Source of the DNA: Anaeramoeba flamelloides
Taxonomy: Eukaryota; Metamonada; Anaeramoebidae
Length of the DNA: 64,000 nucleotides
Reading direction: 5' to 3'
Assembly: GCA_027625915.1 (NCBI GenBank)
Contig: JANTQA010000029.1
Location: 1,674,001 to 1,738,000 of the forward strand
Position numbers and translations under genes: made by a program. This document shows, one piece after another, positions 35,210 to 46,270 of this stretch (position 1 is the stretch's first letter; each line of letters opens with the position of its first letter). The notes under the pieces are model-generated. The model saw nothing but the letters and a program-made list of their open reading frames with translations. It was not told the DNA's origin and ran no database searches.

Positions 35210-37827
35210 ATGAACAGATTTAGTAGAACAATTACATCTTCACCATATGTCAAGAAACAAATTCAAAAAGATTCTCAAAAGAAAACAAGGCTAATGAACC
35301 AGCTTGGTGTTGAGTTTGACGAACTACTTAAACACAAGGAGTTCAGCCTTGCTTTGCAGGACGCGATGCAAGAATTGGAGGAAACTACCCAAAAGGAAAG
35401 GGAAGCCCTGGAGTCCCAGATCAACCGATTAAAACAGTTACTTCACAAGGAACGACAGGCCAAGGAGAGCGCTGAGGAGAAAGTTGAGCTACTTCAAGGC
35501 AACATCGAGAATGTTAAAAAGGACATTGCCAAGTACGGAAGGATCTTGCAACAATTGAAAAAGAATTATGAGGAGTCCAAAGATGAAAACATCAGACTCA
35601 ATGAGCTATCAAACTCAAGGCTCAGAGAAATCACAAGACTCAAGCAAACAGAACAAGAATTACAGGAACAAATTGATCAATATGAACAAGAATTAGGAGA
35701 AAAAGAAGTTTTAGAAAAGCAACTAAATAATAAAATTGGAAGAATTGAAAAGCAAAAGCAGACAATTGACGAAGACTTGCTTGACATTAATACCATGATC
35801 AAAGACTTTTCTTCTGGAAAGGTGTTGATTCAAAACAAATATAACCTTTTCCCTTCCGATCGAAGATCTTCATCTAGTAGATCATCTTCAAGGTCTTCCT
35901 CAAGGAGGAAAAGCATTGCCCCAACTCTAAGATTAAAACAAAATATCTTCAAAATTTTACAAGATCTTTCAAATACAAAAAAGGAACGTGACAATTTAAA
36001 TGAGCAAGTCACAGAACAAGAAACTCATATTGAACAATTAAATAATGATAAAACAAATCTTTCATCTCAAATTAATGTAAAATCAGACCAAAACCAAACT
36101 CTTAAAAATATGATTCATTTGCTTCTTAGAGGTACGAAGAACTATTATAATTATAATTATTTGACTTTTTCTTTTTCATTTTCATTTCAATTTCAATTTC
36201 AATTTCTTTTTCCTTGAATTTCATTTTCATTTTCATTTTCGATTTCAATTTCAATTTCTTTTTTCTTTGATCTTTTTCACATTCCTGCTCCTTTTTCTTT
36301 CATGTTTAGCTTTTTCTTTTTCTTGACAAATTTTAAAAAAATGAAACAAATCAAACTTTTAAAATTCAAAATAATAAAAACCAAAATTCAAAAACAAACA
36401 AAAATATTCAAAACAAAAAATAAAAATTCTAAAAACAAAAAAAAATAGCCATTTTACCACTTCAATCAAAAGTTGAAACACTTTCCCTCCAAAACCGATA
36501 TCTCAAAGGAATTGAAAAAGAACATCAACAATTAACAAAGGAACTTGATTCACTTCATTACGAATTAACGAACAGACGTATTGTCCGAACTCCAACTGAC
36601 AAATTTAGGAAAATTGTAACAAACCTTATTGAACTGAAACACGTTCATCCAATTAAAAAAATATTAAGTCAACCAGAACCAAATTCGTATTATGTGCAGG
36701 GAACGGAAAACAATGTAAGTTTAGACGATAGAGAGAAGGTTACTACTATTATCCCGACACAACTTTATAATATTATGAAGGATTACAACGAGCGTGATCC
36801 CGAAATTGATCAAGACACAGAATATAAAGATGTTGAATCGTTTGTCGACATGATTAGTTATTTTTCTCCAAAGTATTTCACAAAAAGCGAGGAACTTGAC
36901 TTGGGCTCACAAAATCGATCGTCTTCTTCAGAAAAAAGTGAAAGAGAATTTCTTTCCGAATTTGGAACCAAAAGGTCATCTATTAGATCCACCTCTTCAA
37001 GGAGGAGTGTCTCAGTTATACAAAGGTCCCCTGTCGTCCAGAAAATTCGAAATGTAACAAGGAAAATAAGAAGCCAACTCCAGAACATTAATAATGAAAA
37101 AAACCAATTATCAGAAAGACTTGAAAATATTTCAAACGAAAGGGATCAGCTTGAATTTGATCTTAAGGAAAGCGAAAAAAAAAATAATGAAAAGCAAGAA
37201 ACACTCGAGAGCCTTCAAGACCAATTTAATAATGCCAAAAGGTCAATAATCAATTTGAGAAATAAAGTTAAGAGCTTCCAAGAAGAAAAAAAATTCTTAG
37301 TGCCAGTAGACCAATATAACACGATATCATCAGAATTAACCAACATAAAACGCCTTTTAAGCTCACAAACCCGCGATCTTAATTCAACCAAAAATAACCT
37401 AACTCAGGCCGAAGATGAAATTGAAAAACTTAAAGACCAAATCTTGGGCAAAAACGCTTTAATTCAAAAATTAAATAGAAACGTCCAATTAAAAAATACA
37501 CAAATTGAAGAATTAAGCAGCCAATTGGAAGAACTCCGTAATAATAATCAAGACTTGAATGACACGCTTTCGAAAAAGGAAAACGGACTAAATAAATTTA
37601 AATCTTTAATTTCACAAATGAAAAAAAGAGACCAAGATATGAGAAAAAAATGTGGATTTTTAGACAAGCAAGTAAGCGCCTTTAGAAAACACATGGATGT
37701 TTTAAAAGAGGAAATTTCTACCACTTTAGAAAAGGAAATTGAAGAAGATAGTTATAGTAGTGATCGCAATTCTTTCAATTCAAAGAACAAATATAATTTT
37801 GAAGAATTGCAATTAGATTTAAATTAA
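35210..37827 (+). CDS. Long coiled-coil protein with two Ser/Arg-rich hinges
   Basis: Two exons, 35210-36131 and 36449-37827, join in frame (phase 1, GCC) to 766 residues. The second exon is open from its acceptor (aaaaatag), well before its first Met. Nearly all of it is heptad-like Glu/Lys/Gln/Leu coiled coil, beginning at about residue 50 (MQELEETTQKEREALESQIN). Two hinges rich in Ser and Arg (RRSSSSRSSSRSSSRRKS near residue 220; KRSSIRSTSSRRSVSV in exon 2) are each followed by a similar coiled-coil block (LRLKQNIFKILQDL; VQKIRNVTRKIRSQL), so the protein looks internally duplicated. No motor, membrane or catalytic domain is visible. A cytoskeletal or scaffold role is only a guess. The hinges look like kinase targets. 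Confidence 0.85.
36132..36448 (+). other. Intron of the coiled-coil gene
   Basis: 317 bp, donor gtacgaag and acceptor aaaaatag. Its first half is a degenerate ttttcatttcaatttc repeat and its second half A-rich, giving a sharp strand-composition switch before the acceptor. Confidence 0.85.
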
Positions 37828-39261
37828 ACCAGTATTTATATTGTTTTCTTTTATTTTCCTTTTCCTTTATATTTTCCTTTCCCTTTTCCCCTTCCTTATT
37901 CTTTTTATTTATATATTTTCAGGATTATTAATACAATTTAAAGAATATATTATTCATTCTAAAATAATGTTAATTTTAGGAATTAATATTTTTTAGATTC
38001 ATTTACTTTTGTTTTTGTTATTGAAAATTTTTCAAGAAATGACAGAGAATATATTTTGGTATTTTTGAAATTTATCTAATATTTTCTTTTTTTTTCTTTT
38101 TCTTTTTCTTTTTCTTTTTCTTTTTCTTTTATACTTTTTAAATACTATTATTTCTATTCTTTACTTTTTTTTTAAGAAAATATTAAATCTATTTAACTTT
38201 GGGTAACCTAAATGAAGCTCTATTTTTACAATAAAGCAACTAAGTTAGATGTTTAATACTTTCAAATAAAACCAAAAAAAAATATTTTATCTTTTTTTTT
38301 TTTTTTTTCTATGAATTAGGAGAGGCGATTCAACAAAATTACCTCCTGTTTGCTGTTAGGCTTTCTTGAGTTTTCTGTTTATTTGGAAAATCAATAGATT
38401 TTCATTAGTTTTTTTTTTACTTTTTTGAAATAAACAGAAAATTTTAATAAATTTTCGGTTTATTTCTAAAGTAAAAAAAAACAAGAACACTTCACAAATA
38501 ATATAGAAATCCTCAAAAAAACCTAGAACACTTCACAAATAAAACATTAAATTTCAAGAAAACCTAGGCACTCTACGGTACTCTACGGCATTTAACTAAA
38601 CTTACATAAATATTTCACAATAATTAAATCTCAAAATTATTTATTTAAATCCAAAGAATTAAAGTTATCATTCAAGGTTAACAATTCTAAAATACAGGAC
38701 ATTGACTAACTGCTTACATAGATACGAACAGGTAATCAAAAACAACTCAAATCAATTTTTCTCATATGTTTACAGTCTGAACAAAAGGAAATAATAGAAA
38801 ATATAGATGTTTTTTTTTGATTATACCCTTCCTACAAAATAATAGATTAATTTTTCAAAATAAATTATCTGAATTAAATCTAAATAAATTAATTTTAAAT
38901 CAAAACATTTTAAAATGATTTTTATTGATTAATAATCGTGAAATTAGATTTTACACATAAATTTCTGGATGGAAATTTAAGTATAAGTCTACTCTCAAGT
39001 ATTATTTACTCTCCTTCAATAATAAAGAATTAATTTTCATTTTCTTTTTTACTATTAAAAAAAATCTACAAACTGCTTTTCCAAAAATCAAAAGAATCAG
39101 GAAAAATATTATGCTTTACACTATTTTTTTGAATTTTATGAAACCTAGACACTATACGACAAACTACAATACACACTATGAATATAATGAATCCTTTTAT
39201 TTTATTTATCATTTTTATTAAGAAAATATAATTATTGTCTAACTGAGACAATAAAGAAATA
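37828..39261. other. Intergenic region left of the inverted repeat
   Basis: Carries a (CTTTTT)n microsatellite at about 38088-38130, repeat family E copy 2 and otherwise simple AT-rich DNA. The minus-strand open frame 39066-39251 is not supported by composition. Confidence 0.55.
38330..38600. repeat. Repeat family E, copy 2 (inverted)
   Basis: The reverse complement of 38330-38600 follows 7279-7640 module by module, from taccgtagagtgcctaggtt to the caagaaagcctaacagc end, with internal deletions. Confidence 0.65.
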
Positions 39262-40959
39262 AATATATATCCCTCAGCACCCCAAATAACCTAAAAACAT
39301 TTCAAACAAAATTTTTAATTTGGAATGTTATCAAAGGATAATAAGGTATAAAATTAATAAAAAATTATCTTAGAAAGAAAATTTTATAATTAAAAATTGT
39401 ATCGTTACTTAAAATAAAAAAATAACTTGAAAAAAAAATTTCAACATTGGGAATTTTTTTTTGGTTATTGTGATTTTATTATTTTTCCAAATTTTGTCAA
39501 AATAAATTTTTTTTTTTTTTTTGAAAAGTTTGTCTAGACATCAAAAACCTCTTAGTTTTAACATTTAAAACACATCATACTTTACTGGAAATTTTTTGGG
39601 GCCCTTTGCACCCCAAAATTGCATAAAATGCTTGATTAAATAATTTATTCATTATAAAAGGTACAGTCAGTTTCACTTTTAAGGCATAAACTTTGAACGA
39701 AATTTAAGGCACAAAAAAATCTCAAATTAAAGCCCAATTTTTTGGAATTTTAATTTTCACAAATTTTTTTACTAGAATTTGAATTTTGTGCCTTAATTTG
39801 AGATTTTTTTTTGTGCCTTAAATTTCGTAGAAAGTTTGTGTCTTAAAAGTGAAACTGACTGTATTATAACATCACATAGAAAATTTGTTTTATCTACTGA
39901 TTACTATTCAATATCAATATCTATATTAGATTCTAAATAATTTAAAAATAAAAAAAAATATAAATTAAATTAGAAAAAAAAATAAAATTTTTTTTCATTG
40001 CAAAATTTTTCAATTTTTTTCAACAAGATTTTTTTTTCAATTTTAAATGATTTGGCCAATAGTTCGAGTCAGATTAATAATTGATTTTTTTTTTTTATTT
40101 TTTATAATTTTTTAATTTTTGACTTTTTAAAATCTAGACATAAAATAAACAATATTGTTGAATTAGAGACCATATATCATAACTTATTTAACAAGATCTG
40201 GATTAATTTTTTTAAGGAAAAATCCAAATATCGCAAATATATTATTCAAATTTTTACCAATAATAAAATGTAATATAAAAAATTTGGTTTTGGAGATTAT
40301 TTTATTATATTGGAATAATATTTAAGAGTTATTTTTATTTTATTTTAAATTTAGGTATAAAGATTTTATCGATTAAAAAGTAATTTATATTTGTTTTATA
40401 CCAATTTAATAAATTGAAATTATTTTTAATTTTTTTTTTTTTTTTGATTTTCAATTATTATCTATTGCTTAAATAAAAGTTTTAGATATTTATTCGTATT
40501 AAACTTTTTAATTTTGGTCTAAAGAAATAAATTTCATTTTTCTCTTAATTGGATATTTATTGAAATTTTTTCTAAAAAAATGTATTAAATTTCAAAGTAA
40601 TTTATTTTTTATTTATTTTTTTTTATCATAAAATTAGCAAAATTGTTTGGTGGTTATTATTAATAAATTAATGTGTTCAGTTTTGAATTACTATTAATGT
40701 AATAAAATTTCTGATTTAAAAAAATAAAATAAAAATAAAAATCTTTAAAAAAATGTAAAAATGAATAATTATTATTTTTTTTTTCAATTTCAAAAAAAAA
40801 ATCAATAACTTAACTACTTTATCTTTGAACTATTTTGACTTTTTATTATAATTAAAATCTGGATTAAAGATAAATAAGAAAATTAATATATTAGTAGAGC
40901 AATATCATTTTAAATCTAATTTAAAAAACTTGATGAAATTTTGGCAAATCCGGAGTGCT

Positions 40960-40985
<26 letters not shown>
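39262..40985. repeat. Left arm of a 4-kb inverted repeat (1.7-kb element, copy X1)
   Basis: The outer end starts tatatatccctcagcacccc and the inner end is the reverse complement of tatatatcccttagcactcc, so the arm itself has terminal inverted repeats. It aligns along its length with the reverse complement of 41541-43250: tttgtctagacatcaaaaac, ggccaatagttcgagt and ttatcaaaggat(a/t)ataag are shared. It carries MITE D copy 3. No coding capacity is seen. Confidence 0.8.
39664..39861. mobile_element. MITE D copy 3, in the left arm of the 4-kb inverted repeat
   Basis: 198 bp, CAGTCAGTTTCACTTTTAAG...GAAACTGACTG with TA on both sides. The matching site in the right arm (about 42840) lacks the element, giving an empty-site confirmation. 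Confidence 0.88.
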
Positions 40986-40996
<11 letters not shown>

Positions 40997-41002
<6 letters not shown>

Positions 41003-41539
41003 TTTCAGTCAAAGCGGTCCAGTTTTATTGAAGAAATAGAACAAATTCTTTGAGTTTAATTCATTATTCTTCTCAAACTAAAATTTCAATTTTTAAATAA
41101 AAATCTTTTTTTCTCATTTATTCAATTTTTTTTTACTTGTTTTTTATATTTTGCTTTTTGATTTTTTTTTTTCAAAACCAAATTTGAAAAAAAATTATGT
41201 TTGATTGAAACTCCAAATTAACATTTAGAAAAGTTAGACTTGGTATGTTATTGTAAAATTCATACATTTACAAGTAAAAAATCTTATTGTCAACAATTTT
41301 AATTTCCTAATCAAATTGTGAATTTTGCACGGGAGGTTCCAATGAAAAGTGCCCAAAAATTTTTTTAACATTTTTTTTTTTTTTGAAATTTATGGTTTGT
41401 TCAGGGTTTTCTATTATGATTATCAACTTTCATATGAATTTTATTATTTCTCGTATTTCTAAACAATCTTAGTTTGGTTGATTCTTAAAAATAAAGTGAC
41501 TTTTTCATTTTGGCTGGGATCTTTGAGTGAAATGGAGTT
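40997..41539. mobile_element. MITE B copy 2, at the centre of the 4-kb inverted repeat
   Basis: Left end tatttttcagtcaaagcggt, right end ctttgagtgaaatggagtt followed by TA. It is inserted in the AT microsatellite that separates the two arms. Non-coding. Confidence 0.8.
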
Positions 41540-41540
41540 T

Positions 41541-43250
41541 ATATATCCCTTAGCACTACGGATTTGCGAAATTTCATCAAGTTTATAAAAGATTTAAAAT
41601 TATATTGTTCTACTAATACATTTATTTATTTATTTATGTTTAATGTAGATTTTAATGATAATAAAAAGTCAAAATAGTTCAAAGATAAAGTAGTTAAGTT
41701 ATTGAATTTTTTTTTTTGAAATTTGAAAAAAAAATAATAATTATTCATTTTACATTTTCTTTAGGGATTTTTATTTTTTTTTTAATATTTTAAATCAAAA
41801 ATTTCTGATAACAATAGTAATTCAAATACCATTAAATTGATTTATTACAGTCAGTTTCGCTTTTAAGGCACAAACTTTAAACGAAATTTAAGGCACAAAA
41901 ATATCTCAAATTAAAGCACAATTTTTTGGAATTTTAATTTTTCACAAATTATTTTACTAGAATTTGAATTTTGTACCTTAATTTGAGATTTTTTTGTGCC
42001 TTAAATTTTAGTAGAAAGTTTGTGTCTTAATAGTTAAACTGACTGTAATAATAAAAAACAAATAATGTTATTAATTTTATTATAAGAAAATAAATAAAAA
42101 AATAAATTCCAGAGAAATTTTAATTTTTTTTTCGATAAAATATTAATAAATTTTAAATCAAGAGAAAAATAAAATTCATTTCTTTCGGCTAAAATTAAAT
42201 TTTTAATATTAATAATTTAAAATTTTAATTTAAGCAATAGAAAATAATTGAAAAAATAAAAAAAAAAAAAAAAAAAAATAATTTCATTTATTACTTTTGA
42301 ATTAAACAAACAAAAACTTTTTAATAGATAAATTATTCAGCCCAAAATTTTTAAAAAAATAAAAAATAATTTTTAAATATTATTCAACGATAATAAAATA
42401 ATCTTCGAAACCTTGGATTTTTATTTTTTGATTTTTTTTAAAATTTGAAAAAAATTTTTGTTAAAATTCAAACTTGTCAATATAAATATAATCCAGATAT
42501 TTGAAAAATAAGTTTTGATCTATGGTCTGTAATCCAATAATATTGTAATTTTTTGTCTAGATTTCAAAAAGTCAAAAATAAAAATAATAGTAAAAAATTA
42601 ATAAAAAAATCAATTATTAATCTTACTCGAACTATTGGCCAAATTATTTAATATTTTGTAAAAAAATCTTGTTAAAAAATTTCAAATTTTACAATGATTA
42701 AAAAAATTATTTTTTTTTCAAATTTAATTTATACAATTTTTTATTTTTAAATTATTTAGAATCAATTATTTAGATTTTCATTGATTAGTAAACTTTAGAT
42801 GAAACTTTTTTTCTATATGAATGTCAAAATATCTTTGTAATGAATAAATTGTTTATTATAGTATTTTAGGCAATATTGGGGGTGCAAAGGGATCCAAAAA
42901 ATTCCTGTAAAGTTTGGTGTGTTATAATTATTAAAGATCAAAAAGGTTTTTGATGTCTAGACAAACTTTTCAAAAAAAAAAAAAAAAATTTGGATGGATA
43001 AAATTTTGATGGAAAAATAATGAAATCACAGGAAACAAGAAAAATTTTTCAAATGTTGGAAATTTTTTTTAATAAATTATTTTTTTATGATATATAACTA
43101 TAGAACTTTTTTATTATTAAATTTTCTTCCAAAGATAATTTTTTATAAATTATATATCTTATAATCCTTTGATAACAACTCAAATTAAATTTTTGTTCGA
43201 AGGCAATTAGTATATTTGGATTTCTTTGGGATATATATATACTATTGGTT
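41541..43250. repeat. Right arm of the 4-kb inverted repeat (copy X2, inverted)
   Basis: Begins tatatatcccttagcactac and ends near tttgggatatatatatact. It is the reverse complement of the left arm at roughly four bases in five by eye. It carries MITE D copy 4 at a non-matching position. It may be a second insertion of the same TIR element in opposite orientation or the other arm of one foldback element. Confidence 0.8.
41848..42045. mobile_element. MITE D copy 4, in the right arm of the 4-kb inverted repeat
   Basis: 198 bp with TA on both sides. It sits at a different arm position from copy 3, and the matching left-arm site (about 40660-40680) is uninterrupted. The two arms were therefore hit independently. 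Confidence 0.88.
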
Positions 43251-44374
43251 GCATAGTTTTGTATCAGAATAACACAGAATTCAAAAGAAAAAATAAAAAA
43301 ATAAAATACCTGATCCAATTTTATTTAATTAATTTTTGTAAAGCCTAATGAAAAAGGTATCATTTCTTATTTTTGTCTTCAATTGATCGTATTCTTTTTA
43401 ATACAAATATATTTTATATTGTGATAAATCTTTGTAAAAAAACCTACTCTTTGATTTGAATTAATTTTAGTTTCCAAAATTTCTTCAGTTAAAACAATTT
43501 CGAGAATAAAAAGACCATGGTTCCATTAGATTTAGAAATTATTTGAATTTTAAAAAAAAAATTATCACATTATTTTGTCTTTTCAGTTTTTTTTTTCTAA
43601 CTTTTTTCCAGTTACGTAATCTGTTATGTTCGTTCTGGAAATTATTTTTCAATGACCAATAGAAGGTTAGTATTGAGTTTCTTAAATATTGAAAAATCAC
43701 ATACAATTGGTCCAATGGTATCTTGTCCTTCGATTGATCCACTATTGTTTGTTAAATTTCACAAATTTAACAATACATTTTTTGTTCCCGCTCGTTTCAT
43801 TATTTTGGACAGACTGATTTTGATTTTTTTGTTTTATATTTTTTTCTTTTATTTGGATTAAAATGGTTAATTATTAAAACATTAATATTGGGTAACTTAA
43901 ATATTGTTACATATTAAATTTTGAAAAATACCAGAAATTGAGATTTTTTTCTATCTATTTTTGTTTCTGTGATTTACAATTTTTTGGAATTGGGTTTAAT
44001 TAACTCAAAATAATTTTTTTTTTTTTTTTTTCTTAATTGGAAAATCAGCAATTGAAAATAATTAATTTGGAAACTTTCTGAAATTTGAAAAATTTTCAAA
44101 AAATAAATTTATTTTTTGTTTAATTTCTAGTTATTATTAGTTGTGTTAGGTTAAAATTAAAAAAAAAAATTAATAATAATAATTATATTAATAAAAATAA
44201 AAAGAGCATATTTTTATGATTAAAAAAAATAATTATAATTAAAATTATTTATAATAAACCTTAATATAAATATAAATATTTAAAGGATTAAAAGTAAAAA
44301 AAAAAAAATAAATAAAAAAAAAAAAAAAAAAGAAAGAGAGAAATGATTTTCAAATCTAAAAAAAAAAATCACTT
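43251..44374. other. Intergenic region right of the inverted repeat
   Basis: AT-rich. The segment 43640-43800 is more complex and, on the minus strand, shows short protein-like runs in two different frames (PLDQLYVIFQYLRNSIL in one, GPIVCDFSIFKKLN in the other). It may be a decayed coding fragment, but no family is recognised. Confidence 0.45.
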
Positions 44375-46270
44375 TTAATCCTTTTCTTTCCAAGCTTCAT
44401 ATTTTAAACTTGTTTCCCATCTGTCCCCTTCCTCCATTATCCGATAAGACAAGAAAAACTCTTGAATTAAATTAATTTTTTCGAAATGATACTGGGCTGA
44501 TTGGAAATGCTTTATTGTTTTAAAAATGCCACTATATTTCACAATTTTGATCCAATTAAATAAACCATTTTCGATTCTCGAATTTAAATCACCAATATAG
44601 GTAATATCTGTTAAAAAAACACCGATATAAGGAATTAAGGGGAGATCGGATTGTTTAAATATTTTTTTTAAGCCCATTGAGTCTGTCAGTCTAAGCTCTT
44701 CGGAAGTTTTTTTAAACCAATTTAAATAAGTCGAGGAAATTTTTGACCAGCAACTTCTTAATCTACTGACCGCGGCTGATTCCAAACCGCAGAATATTGA
44801 AATTAAATCTTCAAAATTGTTTAATTGTCTTAAATGCATTGCAATTTGAATGATTTTTTCAATTCTTTTAATTCTCTTTTTTTTTGAGCTTTCTTTTAGG
44901 ATTTCTGTTTCAACCAATGCCGATATTTGATCAAACTTTTCTGTTAGGGCAATTATATTTGGGCTAACTAATTCTTTGTTTTGGTTTGACCAGGCCTTAT
45001 CAAACAATTCTGTTGGCTTTATTTGAGAAAATAATTTGAAGGTATACAATGTAAGCTGCCTCGCGAACTCTAAAGAATGAATTTTCATTAGATCCAACTT
45101 GACAATGTTTGTTTCTTTTGGCATGAATATTTCCGGTTTTTTAATTGTAGGTAAAACATCCTGGCTACCAAAACCTCCGGTTTTAATATTCTTTTTCAAT
45201 TGCTTTTTACTTTTTTTTTTGGATAAAGTCTTTTCTCTCTCTCTTTCCTTTTGCCTTTCCCTCTCTCTTTGCAATTGCCTTCTCTTTTGCTCTTCTTCTT
45301 CTTTCCTCTTTTGCTCTTCTAATTCTTCATCTATAAATGTAAAATCTTTCGGCAAAATATATTCGATACCCAATCCGTCAGTAATTATTTTGATAAATTT
45401 TTTTATTTTATTATTGTTTTGATCATTTTCTAATGCCTTTTGTAAAAATTCTGTTAGAAATTCCCTTCCTTTAATTGATACCAAATACTTATATTTCTCA
45501 ACTATTGTTTGCAACGCCTCAAATACAAAATATTTGACCTGAATCGAAAGCTTTTGTGGGATTTGCTTTTTAGTACGTGGGTGGATTTCAGGCACATAGT
45601 ATCTTTCGATGAATTTAATCAAGACTAAATCAGATGAGATTAGTAATAGTGTTTCTAAAAAGATTTCAAAAAGATCTTTCGAATATGTTTTGGGTGATGT
45701 TAGGATTGAAATCGTCCTATTTAAGCTTGCCGCTTGAATACGATTATATATTTTGCTTTCTTGATCATTTTTATTATTATCATTTTTGTTATTTTCATTT
45801 TTATTTTTAAGATTACCATTATTGTTTGCATTCCAAACAATATTTCTTGTCTTAGATCCTATTTCATCCCATAAATTAACTTTATCATTAATTAAGGGAT
45901 GTGCGTTTTTGTTTTTTGATTCCTTTTTAATATTGGAAATGGAATTTTTATTGGAATGGATCATTTTAATATGACTATTAGGTTGAACCAGATTTTCGAG
46001 AAATGATTTTTTTAATGTTAATGGTAATACTTCTGTTAATACCGTTTCATTTGTGTCATTATCCTCTCCATAAACTAAATGAAATACACTATAATTGATT
46101 TCATTATTTTTTAAAAACTCTTTGATTTGATAATATTTTCGAATGCTTTCTGAAAATTCCTTAATAGTAATAATTGGTAAAACGATCACAGGGAAAACTG
46201 GTAAAGATGGCAAATTTAAATAAATTAACATTGGCTTTGGTTCAATCATCAATTTTGTATAACCTAATGG
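44375..46270 (-). CDS. RasGEF-B downstream exon (RasGEF-N and CDC25)
   Basis: Open from acceptor aaatttatag (46271) to the stop at 44375, 631 residues. The catalytic domain is complete. The residues between the acceptor and the first ATG (PLGYTKL) fit the inter-domain linker seen after the first ubiquitin-like unit, which argues for splicing to an upstream exon. Confidence 0.92.
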   Translation of the reverse strand, partial: PLGYTKLMIEPKPMLIYLNLPSLPVFPVIVLPIITIKEFSESIRKYYQIKEFLKNNEINYSVFHLVYGEDNDTNETVLTEVLPLTLKKSFLENLVQPNSHIKMIHSNKNSISNIKKESKNKNAHPLINDKVNLWDEIGSKTRNIVWNANNNGNLKNKNENNKNDNNKNDQESKIYNRIQAASLNRTISILTSPKTYSKDLFEIFLETLLLISSDLVLIKFIERYYVPEIHPRTKKQIPQKLSIQVKYFVFEALQTIVEKYKYLVSIKGREFLTEFLQKALENDQNNNKIKKFIKIITDGLGIEYILPKDFTFIDEELEEQKRKEEEEQKRRQLQRERERQKEREREKTLSKKKSKKQLKKNIKTGGFGSQDVLPTIKKPEIFMPKETNIVKLDLMKIHSLEFARQLTLYTFKLFSQIKPTELFDKAWSNQNKELVSPNIIALTEKFDQISALVETEILKESSKKKRIKRIEKIIQIAMHLRQLNNFEDLISIFCGLESAAVSRLRSCWSKISSTYLNWFKKTSEELRLTDSMGLKKIFKQSDLPLIPYIGVFLTDITYIGDLNSRIENGLFNWIKIVKYSGIFKTIKHFQSAQYHFEKINLIQEFFLSYRIMEEGDRWETSLKYEAWKEKD

